Of a stretch of DNA of 64,000 nucleotides, positions 23,000 through 35,239 are shown in pieces. The notes beneath the pieces are model-generated. The model had not been told where the DNA came from. It worked only from the letters and a program-made list of their open reading frames with translations, and made no database searches. Source of the stretch: Micrasema longulum (taxonomy: Eukaryota; Arthropoda; Insecta; Trichoptera; Brachycentridae); assembly GCA_022494885.1 (NCBI GenBank), contig JAGVSM010002758.1, positions 62,001-126,000 on the forward strand. Reading direction: 5' to 3'. Each line of letters begins with the position of its first letter. The stretch's first letter is position 1. The position numbers were made by a program, and so were the translations under genes.

Positions 23000-23900
23000 A
23001 AGCACCAGTAAATGACAACCCCCCAGTAAATGACCATTGGTTAATAAAACACAATATAATAAGAATTGCTACATGTGTCCAGTCAAAAATCTTTTAACAC
23101 TAGAAACAATGACAAAAGCGGTAGGCGGACACAAAAGGTAATAGTGCGTCTTCCCGTTATTGTTCTGAGATTGATAGTGTTTTTTATAAAGAAAGGTGTG
23201 GTTAGTGTTTTATTTGATGCTATTTCTTGTGCAATTATTTGAATATATCCATATTCTAATTTGCTAGGGTGTTTTATAATGTTATGATGTAACTAAATCT
23301 GAGTATTATTTTTACTGGGGTAGTAGTGGTCATTCACTGGTGATTCTACTTTTTTATTAATTATTATTATTATTATTAATATTAATTATAATTGTAATAC
23401 TCGTATTTCAATAAAAAAGTAAAAGTACTTAGAAAAATTAATGTGCTTTTTATTGTTTTATTTTATTTTGTACGCTTAAATAATGAAATTTGTACCTTTA
23501 ATGTGGATTTCACTACAAGCTGATCCTTAAACGGTCATTCATTGGTGCTTTGACCCTATATCGTTATTTAATCCTCCCACCAGAGTGGCAATATCGCTTA
23601 TGACGTAACCAACCCAGTCACAAGTAGATTCAAAACGGGATTAAAGCCCCAAACAGTATTTTGTTGATTTTAAAGCCATCATCTTCACCGGACTCCCGCG
23701 TCATATCAATGCAGTGCCCTACGCATCGTTCGGTGTGGATAACAATAAGAAGAAGAAGTAAAGTTGTGTTGAAATCAGAGGATGAATTCAAAGAACGACG
23801 ACTTCGGGGGCCGCGGTCGCGGTGATTTTTCGGTAAGGCGTCAGTAGTGATGCGAATCTCCAACTGATTACTAAAAATTATATTTGATTCGAGCGATTAT
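23000..23900. other. Unassigned stretch with a SINE scrap
   Basis: AT-rich, no gene. 23705-23755 repeats the SINE body (CAATGCAGTGCCCTACGCAT). The 77-aa ORF on the minus strand here has no recognisable similarity. Confidence 0.4.
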
Positions 23901-23919
23901 GGGAAAAATCGAATAATTT

Positions 23920-24310
23920 CATTCTGCCTTCTTCTTCCTCTTGGATATATGTCCGGAGTCAGCTCCTATAGTCCACACGTCGAACTAGGGGATTTGTTGT
24001 TCAGTTTCTGTTTTACGACCGGTTGCCACCTGATCCCGAGACAGAAACCCCTATTGCTAACTGGGGCTTAGGACCGTCGACTATTGTTCCTCCGCTGTCA
24101 TCCTCAACACAACGTCCGTTCCGTATGTCTGTTCCGCCGTACTGATGAACTTCATCTCCGCCGCCACAGCCGTTGAGGTCTTCACCCGTAGCTCTGGGCA
24201 AGGGATCGCGTTATTCCCCGCAATACTGGCTCCTCGCCTAAATTTAGCCACCTAAACGGCCTTCGGTCTACTGAAGTGAGAGGTGCTTACCCCCGCGGCG
24301 TGGACGGGCT
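23920..24310 (-). repeat. Probable LINE untranslated or ORF fragment
   Basis: GGGATCGCGTTATTCCCCGC, CAATACTGG and CCTTCGGTCTACTGAAGTGA are repeated at 29288-29385, so the block is repetitive. A 62-aa minus-strand ORF (GEDLNGCGGGDEVHQYGG) crosses it but has no clear domain. Confidence 0.45.
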
Positions 24311-24654
24311 GAATAAAAATTACTCCAGTGAGAACTGAGAAGGTGAGCTAGGTAAATGGTCTCGTTTAGGTATAATAACAGATAAATATATGCCAACAAA
24401 CTATGGCCCGATACCAAAGGCCCCAAGACCAAGGGCTAGAAATTTAATTCTGTCTATGATAAATAAATGTTCGCCCTCTCTGTTGCAATAAATTTCAATC
24501 TTGATAAATCTTCGAGGAGTAAAATTCAGCATTTTCCACAAAGATTTTGACATACTCAAAATAATTTTTAATTCATATTTTTTTTTATAATTAAGAGTAT
24601 TTCGATAATTTCAACATTTTTTTCAGTAAATTTCAGAATTGTTCGCAATTCAAC

Positions 24655-24945
24655 ACAAATGTTCATGGATGCAGAAAACGAGGAAGACCGAGAAAGACGT
24701 GGTTTAATCAAATCCGACAAAAATAAAATTTATTTATCTCTATGTATAATTTTTTTACGGGTACATCTGTTTGTATTCTAAATAAATTAAATAAAACAAA
24801 ATAATAAAAATTTCAAAGATTGGAATAATTGGCGAACATGCACAAAAAGACGTATAAATGTAGGAAGAAGCGCGGTCTGTGGGATGCAAAGACAAAGTGT
24901 TGTGGCGTTATAACTCTTCTCCCTACCCATACGGGAAAACAGGTC
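24655..24945 (+). repeat. Endonuclease/reverse-transcriptase LINE, C-terminal scraps
   Basis: ATGGATGCAGAAAACGAGGA and CCGAGAAAGACGTGG match the GCRNRGRPRKTWHDQIQ coding segment at 40220-40270. After a gap, 24835-24930 matches the segment that codes for the last residues of the same element. Confidence 0.65.
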
Positions 24946-25021
24946 ATAGTTTGTTTGTTCGTTAAACGATTGCGATTTTAAGTAAATATTTTTATTATTA
25001 CGAAAAACAACAGATATTAAA

Positions 25022-25505
25022 TACACGGTTTTTCAGGGCCAGATCGCAAAAGTTCAAAGGACCATTCCTCATGGTAAGCTTTAAAAAAAAAAAATTTTTT
25101 TAAAGTTAAAAAAATATTTGAAATCTCAAAATGTAGTAAATACTTAATTTAAATACTTAAATAAATAATTTCATTTAAATACTTAATTTCCCGGACAAGC
25201 AGTACCTCCACAAACCCCTACCCCTCTCCTACCCAGCCGCTTCCCTTATCCGCGTCTGGTGCGTATCGCTTCGTTGGTCAAATACGTTTTTATTGCATTT
25301 TTTTTGGTCGGTTAGGGGTAAGGATTTGCGGAAGGGATGCTAGTCTGACAAATTAAAAATTTAACTTTGATTTTCCATTTTGAGATCGTAGAAAAAAATA
25401 TAAAAATTTAAAAATGACGTTTTGGAAAAAAAATGATTTTTTTTAAAGCTTACCACGTGGAATGTTCTTCTGATGTTTCCCGGTCTGGCCCTGAAAAACC
25501 GTGTA
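25022..25505 (+). mobile_element. TIR element, TACACGGTTTTTCAGGGCC family, copy 2
   Basis: 484 bp with the same inverted ends as 19278-19717. The core reads CCCCTCTCCTACCCAGCCGC then GCGTATCGCTTCGTTGGTCA. Confidence 0.85.
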
Positions 25506-25939
25506 AATATAATACAGTATCGAAAATTGTACATACATCTAGTTAAAGTTTTTCTCAAATACAATGATAGTATATGGTACACAATAAAGAGAAAATATAA
25601 AATATTATATAAGAAAAGAAATGAAGAGTACAGTAAGAAGGTTGAGGATGAGGAAATAAAGTGGAGGAGTGGAGGAAAGGGATTTTTATAATAAAGCTGA
25701 CTAATTCGAAATTCACTTTAGATAATAACATAAACATATTAAAAGGCCTATAAATTAGAGTGTTTCAAAAAGTTATTTTTTTTTGAAGTCTCAAAATTTA
25801 GTATTATATCTAAATAGGGACAAAGTAAGTAAAATTTGAAGCAGCTACTTGGTTGATTTAACGGGACAATTTATTGTGTAATGGAATAACTCGGTTGGAA
25901 AATGATCGAAGTATTCGGTTAACGCCAGTAACCTGTTAT

Positions 25940-26170
25940 ACGCACCACAAGGCGTCCCGTCCCGTCCGCCATGTTTGGTCAATTGGCGCCTTATTGCCAG
26001 GGCCGCGGCCGGCGGCGGTCTCCGTGGCGCGGTGGCGCTGTGGCGCCCCAACCCGTAAACATATTAAATATGTGTCATTTTTTCAGTGGCGCCCCCTTGC
26101 CCCCGTCTTGTCTAGCCCTCGCAGCCTCCGCTTTGCTTAGCTGAGGGGCGCCATGCCGGCGTTTATTCGC
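25940..26170. promoter_or_regulatory. GC-rich island with two BMP activation-element matches
   Basis: Apparently single-copy, GC-rich. Two matches to the Mad/Medea activation element GGCGCCA(N4)GNCV: minus strand 26033-26047 and plus strand 26147-26161. Further GGCGCC words lie at 25984 and 26086. It is about 17 kb upstream of Dad and 14 kb upstream of punt. Enhancer role is inferred. Confidence 0.35.
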
Positions 26171-26384
26171 GTGCCACATACGTACGTAGGTATTATTTTG
26201 ATAAATATCTGAATCGGGGTATCTTAAAAACTGCAAAATATCGTAAAAGAGTTGCGCTGCATGAGCCGGTAGCATAAAGGCAAAATGCGACCTCTGATCG
26301 GTCAATCTATGACTCTCCTCACTCGATCATTACCTAAGCTCCACAGATATGGTTATCAGTATGAGAAAAAAGCGCGAATAATAT

Positions 26385-27260
26385 TTGGTCCTGGGTCTTG
26401 ATTATGATGGGAAGATAAAGACGTCATACCTTCACCTTGACGGTATAGTTGAAGATAAATTATCTCTGGCGATTACAAAGATACACTACCGACCCCCACC
26501 TTCCAGTTTTGGATATGTACATCGATATGAAACAAGGGAAAGCGCACGTCACGGTTCATATATCTACGGACTGAAATGACATAGCTTCAGTATGACGTCA
26601 TAGTTGAAGATAAAAGTCTCCCGACCGACTACTAACATACACTACCGATCCCCCCACTATCAAGTTTTGATGTAAGTACATCGGTTTATACCGACGGGTC
26701 TAGAACTCCTCGATCGTTTATCGCATTATATGTGACAAAAAATTTGTTCCTCCGAGCAACTTTTCCTTTAATTACGATTTACTTCAATTTTTAATCGTTT
26801 TGAGGTTTGCACTTTTTTTCTTAAAAGCCTATTCAAAATATAAGAGAGAAATGAGTAAATTTAGAAGTCGAACTAAATTCTGACATAACTGTCAGTTTCC
26901 GAAACGAGTGGCTAGATGCAAAAAAAATGTCGCTAGATTCTGTCCTACGAACATATAAGAGTATCAAGGCGTAAAAAAGTTGCCACTATAAAAATATGTT
27001 TAGTTATTATATTTTTTCCGTCTGTTTTACTATCTTTCGGAGTGTATGTATCAAGACGTTAAAGGAGCCAGCTTTGTAGTCGCTCGGTAGATAAATACAG
27101 ACGATCGTTAATTTCGTCTTGGCAAGTGTCAAAAGTCTTTTAAAAATCATATTCAAGCGAGCATTTCTTTCTTGAATTGGGATTTATTAGAGTTTATAAT
27201 TGCTTTGAAGTGGGCACCTTATATCACAGAAGCCTATTTAAAATATAAATGAGAACTATT
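26385..27260 (+). repeat. Dispersed repeat family with 'GATTATGATGGGAAGATAAA' end
   Basis: The first part (26390-26700) has an internal tandem pair (GACGTCATA..GAAGATAAA..ACACTACCGA). It recurs inverted at 51085-51310. 26730-26945 (CATAACTGTCAGTTTCCGAA, TGTCGCTAGATTCTG) recurs inverted at 49690-49880. Mobile-element class not determined. Confidence 0.65.
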
Positions 27261-27474
27261 TTAAATTTTAATGAAGTAAGACGATCATCATTCATTGGTT
27301 CGTTTCAATCATATGATGTCGAGATGACAAGTAGGTAGAACTTACCGAGGTAAGATACAGATAGTACAGAAGTTAAGTAAACCGTCTCGATATGTACAGA
27401 TGAAGATATCATTCATAATTGAGGCCCTGGACTTGCTAGTTATAAACCGAGTTTTATTAAACTTTTTACACCCA

Positions 27475-27870
27475 TTTTTTTATTATTTATAAACCCCTAC
27501 TGATTACATTCATTTCACTTATTTTTTTCTTTTTTAAATTCAGATTTTATTGTTAATGATAGTATTTCTAACATTCTTTGTAAAGGTTGTCTGAGTCTTT
27601 TGTTTAGTTTTGTCTGGTAGTTTATTGTATAATTTCAGTCCCTGGTTTATAAGTCTTGTCCTTGTCTCGTTTTAGAATATAATTTATGATATTGTTCTGA
27701 TATTCTCGTATTGTGTCCATGTTCACTACAATTTTTTCCAAGTTTTAGTTCTTCGTCTACAATTACATCAGTGGCTACTTTATGAATAAGATAAAAGGAT
27801 TCTAGTTGAAAGAGTTTAGTTTTATTTAATCGTTTAGTTTGTTTAAAGAGTTCTTTAGTTCTTAGTAGAT
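27475..27870 (-). repeat. LINE ORF2 3' end, copy 1
   Basis: Minus strand: KLFQLESFYLIHKVATDVI, VDEELKLGKN, HGHNTRISEQYHK and INQGLKLYNKLPDKTKQ: the 'HGYNTR...G.KLYN.LP' end of jockey-like elements. A close copy is at 58725-59110. Confidence 0.75.
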
Positions 27871-28199
27871 AAAGTAAATAAACTTTAATATTTTATATTA
27901 CTGACTTTGTATTCTGTTTATGTCATTTTGATTTCCTGTTCCCCATAGTAGTTGCATATAACATATTTTAGTTTTTACCTAAGCCTATGCTTCATACATC
28001 AGATTTTTTCCGTATTTGAAACGAGGATTTTAATTTTGAAAAAAGACTCGATAATGTCGCCATTTCAATAATTAAATTATTAATATGAATTGCCCATGTC
28101 AATTGTCTGTCTATTGTTGTCTAAGTATTGCATACTAACATGTTCTATTTCTTAATCAAAGCTCTTTAACTTCACAAAAATCAACTTATTAAATTAAAC

Positions 28200-28590
28200 A
28201 CCAAACTTCTGAGTTTTGAGAGTGCTTGAGAAGAATATTAGGTATAAGGTGGTTCGATTTTATAACTAACATTGAAGTCCGAGAACGGACGCAGCAGCCT
28301 CCTATAACGAGCGTCTTGAGGATGCGGCGGTGGACCTGGCTCGGACACGTGCTGCGCATGCCCCAGGAGAACCTAAACCCAAGTTGCATCTTCTTTAAAC
28401 CCGCGGGATCACGCCGTCCTGGAAGGCCGTCAATGACGATCTTTAGACTTTATTCGGCGGAATTAAGGGACGCTGGATTGACATGGAAGAAGCTAGAGTG
28501 CTGGCTGGCGATAGGGTCTCCTGGAGGCTACTGGTGATGTCCACACGCTCCACTTAGGAGCGGATGCGGAAAAGAAGAAGGAGAAGAAGA
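28200..28590 (+). repeat. Non-LTR retrotransposon ORF2 C-terminus
   Basis: A 103-aa open frame at 28226-28537 reads MRRILGIRWFDFITNIEVRE, LGHVLRMPQENLNPS and GSRRPGRPSMTIFR, the canonical 'RR.LGI.W.D...N..V..RT...WLGHVLRM......GRRRPGRP' end of an arthropod LINE. It closes in GCGGAAAAGAAGAAGG, a typical 3' terminus. Confidence 0.8.
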
Positions 28591-29989
28591 AAAAATCAAC
28601 AGACGAAAGAATTGAAGATTATATGGATGTTCAAACATCAATAACTTAGATTGCCCTCAATTGCTTGAAAAAATTTAAAGTCGTATTCCTCAACGTACAA
28701 CTCGGCTGCAACAATTATTTCATGTTGGTATTTCAAGCACAAATAATAATTAGAATGCATCTTTGCCCAGAATTTTAAATAATTATAACACGTTTTTTGA
28801 TGAAATAGATATATGTTTCCTCACTTAAACAAATTTTTAAAAAATGCTAGAACCCTAATTAAAAATAGTAATTGTAATTTAATCTAACTGTACCTACCTA
28901 ATACTTTGTTGTTTTTTTTTGTACACTTTAGTATTGTAATTATTTTCTCTTGTTTGAAAGAAGAAAGAAGAAAGAAGGGAGGACTGATAGCTCCGTATTA
29001 CTCCGTATGGATCCGCCGGCGAAAGGATTTTAAAGTTCGATTAAACAAAAAACTTTTTTTTCATTTTTTTATTATTGCTGTAATATTTTTTTTTACGTGT
29101 GGAATGATATGGAGTGGCTATTTCAATGTACGCTTTTTTTCTTCTTTTTTTGACATTGTATTTAGTAATGTATAGAAAACTTTAATTGGCCTATAATTTT
29201 GGTTTATTTGTAAATATTTATATTTCTGTTGTAATGGCTGTTGTTTTCTTTTGATAAATAAATAAATAAAATAATTACGGCACTGGGCGAGGGGTCGCGT
29301 TATACCCCGCAATACTAGGTCCTCATCCAAACTTAGTCACCTGAACGCTTCGGTCTGCTGAAGTGATAGGTACTAAACCCCGATTATATTTAAAAGGAGA
29401 TCAACATTTTTAAATAGATGTGAAATAATCAATTAGATAAAAAAAATACCATAAAATATTTGGGCGTAATAATTGGTAAAAATATAAAATAAAATGAACA
29501 AATAAAGAATATTTATTTATTTATTTATTTTGTTCATTAACGCCCAAAAGGCATTTACAAAAAATAAAAATTAAATACATGCTAACATACTAAATAATAA
29601 ACAGAATATACAGAAAAAATTGTGAAATTAGTTAAAAGGGATATGATAAAAAGTTTTAAAAAGTAAAAAAAAAAAAAAACAATAAAAACAAAGGTATGCA
29701 AGAAAAAACAGTAAGCATATAAACAAAAAATGCAAAGATATAAGCTTATGAAATAAATTCTGTAAAGCAAACAATAAATAAAGTTTTACGGTAAGCTAGA
29801 AAGACATTTTAAGTTAAATTAATAAACAAGCAAGCATATATTATCACGAAAAAATAAGAAATAAAAATACGTATCTATGAAATGCGTATTTGCCAATACT
29901 ACAATGCAATTTGATATAATAGAAAAAAATAAAAAACAAGTATAAGGTAATAAAAATAAACAAGTAAGTATTTTTTAATTTATGGAATT

Positions 29990-30265
29990 GAATTGTCAAT
30001 AATAGTTTGACGAGCAGCTACAAATAAACTTGATATTGTGGACTTATAAGATAGTAAAGAATTGGACAGAATGTCTGCAGCCGTTTCATAAGTGTTACAT
30101 AACCTATGCAGTCTCGGTATCAATGAATTGTTTTGTTGGTTGGAAGAAGTACTGGAGCAATGAAACAATAAAGTACTCCTAGTGTTAACAGCAGGTACTC
30201 TAAAATTAATCAATTCAAGTATTTTTGGTGCGTCAAAAAGAGAGTTTACAATTTTATACATTTTT
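29990..30265 (-). repeat. LINE ORF2 C-terminal fragment
   Basis: 93-aa minus-strand frame: MYKIVNSLFDAPKILELINF then RVPAVNTRSTLLFHCSST, LIPRLHRLCNTYE. This resembles the jockey-type end 'FKI.NG..D.P.LL..I.FRVP...R'. 29480-29980 before it is low-complexity A/T. Confidence 0.65.
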
Positions 30266-30375
30266 TTCTCTTAATATTGTGAATATTATGAGAAAAATTA
30301 TAGACTTATTTATTAGATCAAGAAAAATAATAACTATCGAAAAATTAAAATCAATTTACTTTGTACTAACCCAAT

Positions 30376-30420
30376 CCAGTGGTCGGTAAACTCATTAGTC
30401 AAAAGATTAAAAAAATCAGC
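30376..30420 (+). repeat. hAT-like terminal sequence
   Basis: CCAGTGGTCGGTAAACTCAT followed by TAGTCAAAAGA resembles the ends of hAT (Charlie-like) elements (CAGGGGTCGGCAAAC). No matching second end was identified for this copy. Confidence 0.45.
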
Positions 30421-31469
30421 ATTACGACGGTTAAGATTTCTTTTGAGAAACATTTTTTTTTGTTAAACTGTTTCCTCTTCAAAGCCAATGAACTTTATTA
30501 TGCAGTGAAGATCTCCGAATTTAGTCTCTATTATTTATTTATTTATTTATTTATCAAAAGCATACAGAAACTAACATATAAATTATCAAGTCCTACTGAA
30601 CTTCATACAATGCAGTTCGTCAGCAGGTGCTTATAGTTAAATTCTAATATATATATACATAATCTTATCTCTTAAATTTTATAACATTTAAAAACTCTTA
30701 TTACCATGGAAAAAAATAAAAATATGTACATCGAAAATAAAAAAATTGTCCAAATAAAAAAGAAAAACACAAAAAAATCTTAATATAAAAAACCACGTTC
30801 TAAAGCCCAGATTCTCAGCAGACGTCTTTCTCTTGAGCCAGATAAGTTTTTTTGATTTTTTATATTTAATGCGAGCATATTATATTATTATTTTGTTATT
30901 ATATATATAATAAATTTATATATTATAAAAATGTATTATAAATTTTGAGTTCACATTCTTTAAATAGCGATGAAAATGAGATTTAACGACAATGGGGAAC
31001 TTCAGCCCTACGGGAAATTGGATACAAAAAATGTTTTTTTACGCGGGGTGAAAATTAGACCATTAAATTGTATGGCAAAGTTTCTTGAAAAGGTACAAAA
31101 AAAAAAAATATATATTTTGAAAAAAACGCACTACTTTAAATGACGTCACCGGTTCATGTGAATCAACCTATGATCTGAGAGCTATGGAAGATTTCCGGTC
31201 TGCTTGTCGCTTCTGGACCAATGGGAAGAATGAGAATAAGCGGAAATGAACCTCTGACGTTACACGCGGAGTGGAGTTATTTCAGAAATACAAAACTTTG
31301 AAAAATCGTAGCGCCGATAATACGATATATAAAAATAAAAAAAATAAAAAATTGACTGAGTTAACAGTGAGTTAACAGTGAGTTTAACAGTCTATTAACA
31401 TATATATATTTTTTAAAAACCACTGAACTTCCTCATTGTGTTGACAATCTTGATCACTAAATCCATTAC

Positions 31470-31815
31470 ATTTGAAATTTTTTACTCTCGATGAATGATG
31501 CAATGGTAAAAAAGGATCTCGTGATTCATTTTTGCATCGACAATAAAAACAAGCGTTCTTACTTCAGTCATAATTTTAGCTCCATATGTTGAAATTGAAA
31601 TAATTTGATCAAGTTTAAAATGATGCTTCTCCATGCATTCGATTACAGTATTTGCAATATCATCAATAATTCCAAAGGCAATAGTCCTAGAAGTTCTTCT
31701 GTAGAACCTATAGACTAAATAATTTGAAAAAAAAGTGTAACTTGCGCTGAGTCGCACTCGGGTGGCTAAAGAGCCGCGGTTTGCCGACCACTGGCCAGAT
31801 GGCCGATCCATATAC
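31470..31815 (-). pseudogene. hAT transposase fragment with hAT-type end
   Basis: A 109-aa minus-strand frame: TIAFGIIDDIANTVIECMEK, HHFKLDQIISISTYGAKIM and LFYHCIIHRE resemble the ZBED/GTF2IRD2-like hAT pattern (TTDGA.M...., ..HCIIH.E). It begins at CCAGTGGTCGGCAAACCGCG, a hAT-like terminus. Only copy A of the duplication carries it; copy B has an A-run instead. Confidence 0.55.
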
Positions 31816-32178
31816 GGAATAATCGGATGAGGTGGTGCTTTTATAACGAATATTTTACCGGTCGAAAAAAATCAAAAAATAATTTTAAAAGTCATATTGA
31901 ACAAAACCGTCTATTTTTTCCACGGTCCAATTATTGAAGAAATTTAGGGTTTTAGATATAAAATCGTAAATCAAAAAGAATTGTTTAACCCATTAAACAA
32001 CACTACTATCAACAAATAGTAGTGTTTCTACGTGACAAAAAGCAAGTACGTAACTTTTTTTTAAATATGTTTTTGCTTCGTTTTTTTACTACATTTTTAA
32101 TATGTCTTTGCTGCATTTTTACCATGTTTTTACTCCATTTTTACGTTGTTTTTCACTTTGTCCTCTATCTTTACAACT

Positions 32179-32593
32179 CGGGGGTTAAGGGTCATAAGGG
32201 CGAAACTACAAAAACACAGTTTTGAGATAAATGATAAATCAGTTTTCAAAAAATAATACTGTCTTTTAAGGGTAACAAATAAAGAAAATAAAAATACAGT
32301 TAATAGAGCATAAAATGTTTTAGAGACAAAAATATGAAACTACGCTTTCGTCTATATGACCCTAACTTGCGCTTACATTAGTAAATTAACAAAATGATGT
32401 AAAAGGTGTTTTATTCATCTGACTTTAAAGAAAACGCTTCATTTGTAGTTTCACACAAATTTATCTAGGTAACTACTTATCGGATGAGTTTCTTTTTTTT
32501 GTCACTAACAGGATATTTTGTTTGGATATCAGATTAGTACTTAACACAAAACAGCATTTTTTGTAGTTTCGCCCTTATGACCCTAAGCCCCCG
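32179..32593. mobile_element. 415-bp MITE with AACT target-site duplication
   Basis: Terminal inverted repeats CGGGGGTTAAGGGTCATAAG..GGCGAAACTACAAAAA and the complement of TTGTAGTTTCGCCCTTATGA..CCCTAAGCCCCCG. Flanked by AACT at 32175-32178 and 32594-32597. Copy B of the duplication shows the uninterrupted site (TATAACTGTTTC near 33973), so the boundaries are exact. Non-coding. Confidence 0.9.
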
Positions 32594-32664
32594 AACTGTT
32601 TCCGTATGTTGATTACTGTTTTTTATATTTTTTTTACTGTCTTAGAACGGGGTAAATAACCCTA

Positions 32665-33149
32665 TAGTAGGGCCAATTTAATAGGACACATTTGACACTT
32701 CATCAAAATTCAACAACATAACCTTGTAAGAGCGGTAGTAAAATATTATTTATTTTTTCGAATTTAGAACTGCACAATTGCTCAACTTTTTTCAATTACG
32801 ATTACATATTTATTGTAATAATGACAAAAGAAGGTAATTTTATGATTTACTTTCACTAATAAACCATTCTAAACATAATAAACTTTTTCTGTTCTAAACG
32901 TCGTTACAATGTTGCATCAGTGAACCCTTTTTCTTTTTGAACACTAGGAATGTTACCCAGAAAAATCGATTGTTGATAGTTTTGTTAAATTATGTACATA
33001 TCTTATTTTGTTCCTTAAATTTAAGATAGAAAATAATAATGGGACAGGGATTCGACTTATGATTTTGAAAATAAAATTACAGTACCTATAAGTACTTTTT
33101 CATAGCAACTGATTTCAATTGACATATATTATGTTTGAAGTCCGAATCA
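32665..33149 (+). mobile_element. TAGTAGGGCC MITE, truncated at the duplication junction
   Basis: Left end identical in form to the element at 34047-34606, but lost at GTCCGAATC where the tandem duplication joins. The right TIR is absent. Confidence 0.75.
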
Positions 33150-33154
33150 TAAAC

Positions 33155-34509
33155 AAAATAAAAAAATTGTCCAAATAAAAAAGAAAAACACCAAAAAATC
33201 TTAATATAAAAAACCACGTTCTAAAAGCCAGATTCTCAGCAGACGTCTTTCTCTTGAGCCACATAAGTTTTTTTGATTTTCTATATTTAATGCGAGCATA
33301 TTATATTATTATTTTGCTATTATATATATTATAAATTTATATATTATAAAAATGTATTATAAATTTTGAGTTCACATTCTTTAAATTAGCGATGATGAGG
33401 AACTTCAGCCCTACGGGAAATTGGATACAAAAAATGTTTTCTTACGCGGGGTAAAAATTAGACCATTAAATTGTACAGCAAAGTTTCTTGAAAAGGTACA
33501 GAAAAAAAAAAATATTTTGATAAAAACGCACTACTTTAAATGACGTCACTGGTTCATGTGAATCAACCTATGATCTGAGAGCTATTGAAGATTTCCAGTC
33601 TGCTTGTCGCTTCTGGACCAATGGGAAGAACTGAATGAGAATAAGCGGAAATGAACCTCTGATGTTACACGCGGAGTTATTTCAGAAATACAAAACTTTG
33701 AAAAATCGTAGCGCCGATAATACGATATAGAAAAAAAAAAAAAAAAAGTTTTAGATATAAAATCGTAATTCAAAAAGAATTGTTTAACCCATTAAACAAC
33801 ACTACTATCAACAAATAGTAGTGTTTCTACGAGACAAAAAGCAAGTACGCAACTTTTTTTAAAATATGTTTTTGCTTCGTTTTTTCACTACATTTTTAAT
33901 ATGTCTTTGCTGCATTTTTTACCATTTTTTTACTCCATTTTTTACGTTGTTTTTCACTTTGTCCTCTATCTTTATAACTGTTTCTGTATATTGATTACTG
34001 TTTTTTATATTTTTTTGACTGTCTTAGAACGGGGTAAATAACCCTATAGTAGGGCCAATTTAATAGGACACATTTGACACTTCATCAAAATTCAACAACA
34101 TAACATTGTAAGAGCGGTAGTAAAATATTATTTATTTTTTCGAATTTAGAACTGCACAATTGCTTAACTTTTTTCAATTACGATTACATATTTATTGTAA
34201 TAATGACAAAAGAAGGTAATTAAACCATTCTAAACATAATAAACTTTTTCTGTTCTAAACGTCGTTACAATGTTGCATCAGTGAACCCTTTTTCTTTTTG
34301 AACACTAGGGATGTTACCCAGAAAAATCGAATGTTGATAGTTTTGTTAAATTATGTACATATCTTATTTTGTTCCTTAAATTTAAGATAGAAAATAATAA
34401 TGGGACAGGGATTCGACTTATGATTTTGAAAATAAAATTACAGTACCTATAAGTACTTTTTCATAGCAACTGATTTCAATTGACATATATTATGTTTGAA
34501 GTCCGAATC
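33155..34509 (+). repeat. Tandem duplication, copy B (1,355 bp)
   Basis: Parallels copy A from AAAATAAAAAAATTGTCC to GTCCGAATC. It lacks the MITE (empty site) and has about 600 bp less near 33730-33748, where an A-run replaces the hAT debris. Confidence 0.9.
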
Positions 34510-34606
34510 GATTCATTCACTTTAATCGATGTTTTTAAGCAGGTTACCTCGCTATGAAGCTAAAACCGACAAATGTCAAATGTGACCTATTAAATTGGCC
34601 CTACTA
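34047..34606. mobile_element. 560-bp MITE, TAGTAGGGCC ends
   Basis: Inverted ends TAGTAGGGCCAATTTAATAG..CACATTTGACA at the left and the complement of TGTCAAATGTGACCTATTAA..GGCCCTACTA at the right (about 34 bp). The interior (GAACACTAGGGATGTTACCC, GGACAGGGATTCGACTTATG) has no ORF. Confidence 0.8.
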
Positions 34607-34667
34607 TGGTTAGGCAGTCAAAGCAACTTTGTATAAATTGAAATTTTGAGTATGTAATATAATATGA

Positions 34668-34732
34668 TAAAAAAAAAAAAAATATGTATATGTGTGTATG
34701 TGTATGTGTGTATGTATCAAAATGTGTATACG
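34668..34732 (+). repeat. A-run and TATG/TG microsatellite
   Basis: Thirteen A residues followed by TATGTATATGTGTGTATGTG and related repeats. Confidence 0.9.
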
Positions 34733-35239
34733 AGTAAATTTATATTTTATTAGTCTGTGCTTTCTATTAACTTGTAAACTATTATCATGAATTAAAAGTG
34801 TAATTGCCTAGCTTAGAACGGGGTATGTACCCTTGTTAGCTGGGCAAAGTGAACATAAAATTGCATTTATGATAAAATGTGTAATTAAATAAATAAATAC
34901 ATGTATTAAATTTATACAAAAATTATGTTTGGTTGTAGGATTACATTCCTATATTTTTTTATCAGAATAAACCAAAATATAAATTAAAAATAACAATGAA
35001 GTAGTAAAATAAAAAAAATAGTTACAAGGTACTTTGCATACCATGCTCCACCATAACCTAAATCACTAGTTAAACGGTAAGTATGAAGTTGTAGGAGGTA
35101 ATACGCAGTGGTAGGGTGGTGAAGTAATTTTACGACAAAACTTGTTTGCGTCAAACATCGCTTCCTATAATATACTCCGTAGGTACTTAACCCGCGAGCC
35201 GATGAACTGTTAAAAACATCGTAGAGCACCATTCTTTTC

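Larger units (their letters stand above)
30734..33149 (+). repeat. Tandem duplication, copy A (2,416 bp)
   Basis: Begins AAAATAAAAAAATTGTCC and ends GTCCGAATC. It shares most of its length, at high identity, with copy B (33155-34509), joined by the filler ATAAA/C at 33150-33154. Copy A keeps two extra blocks: about 31330-31940 (hAT debris) and the MITE at 32179-32593. A third partial copy of the 30960-31450 part lies at 53445-53870. Confidence 0.9.

Noticed and set aside
29480..30720. CRISPR-like or regularly spaced array
   Set aside because: Only low-complexity A/T repeats; no direct repeats with unique spacers anywhere in this eukaryotic window.
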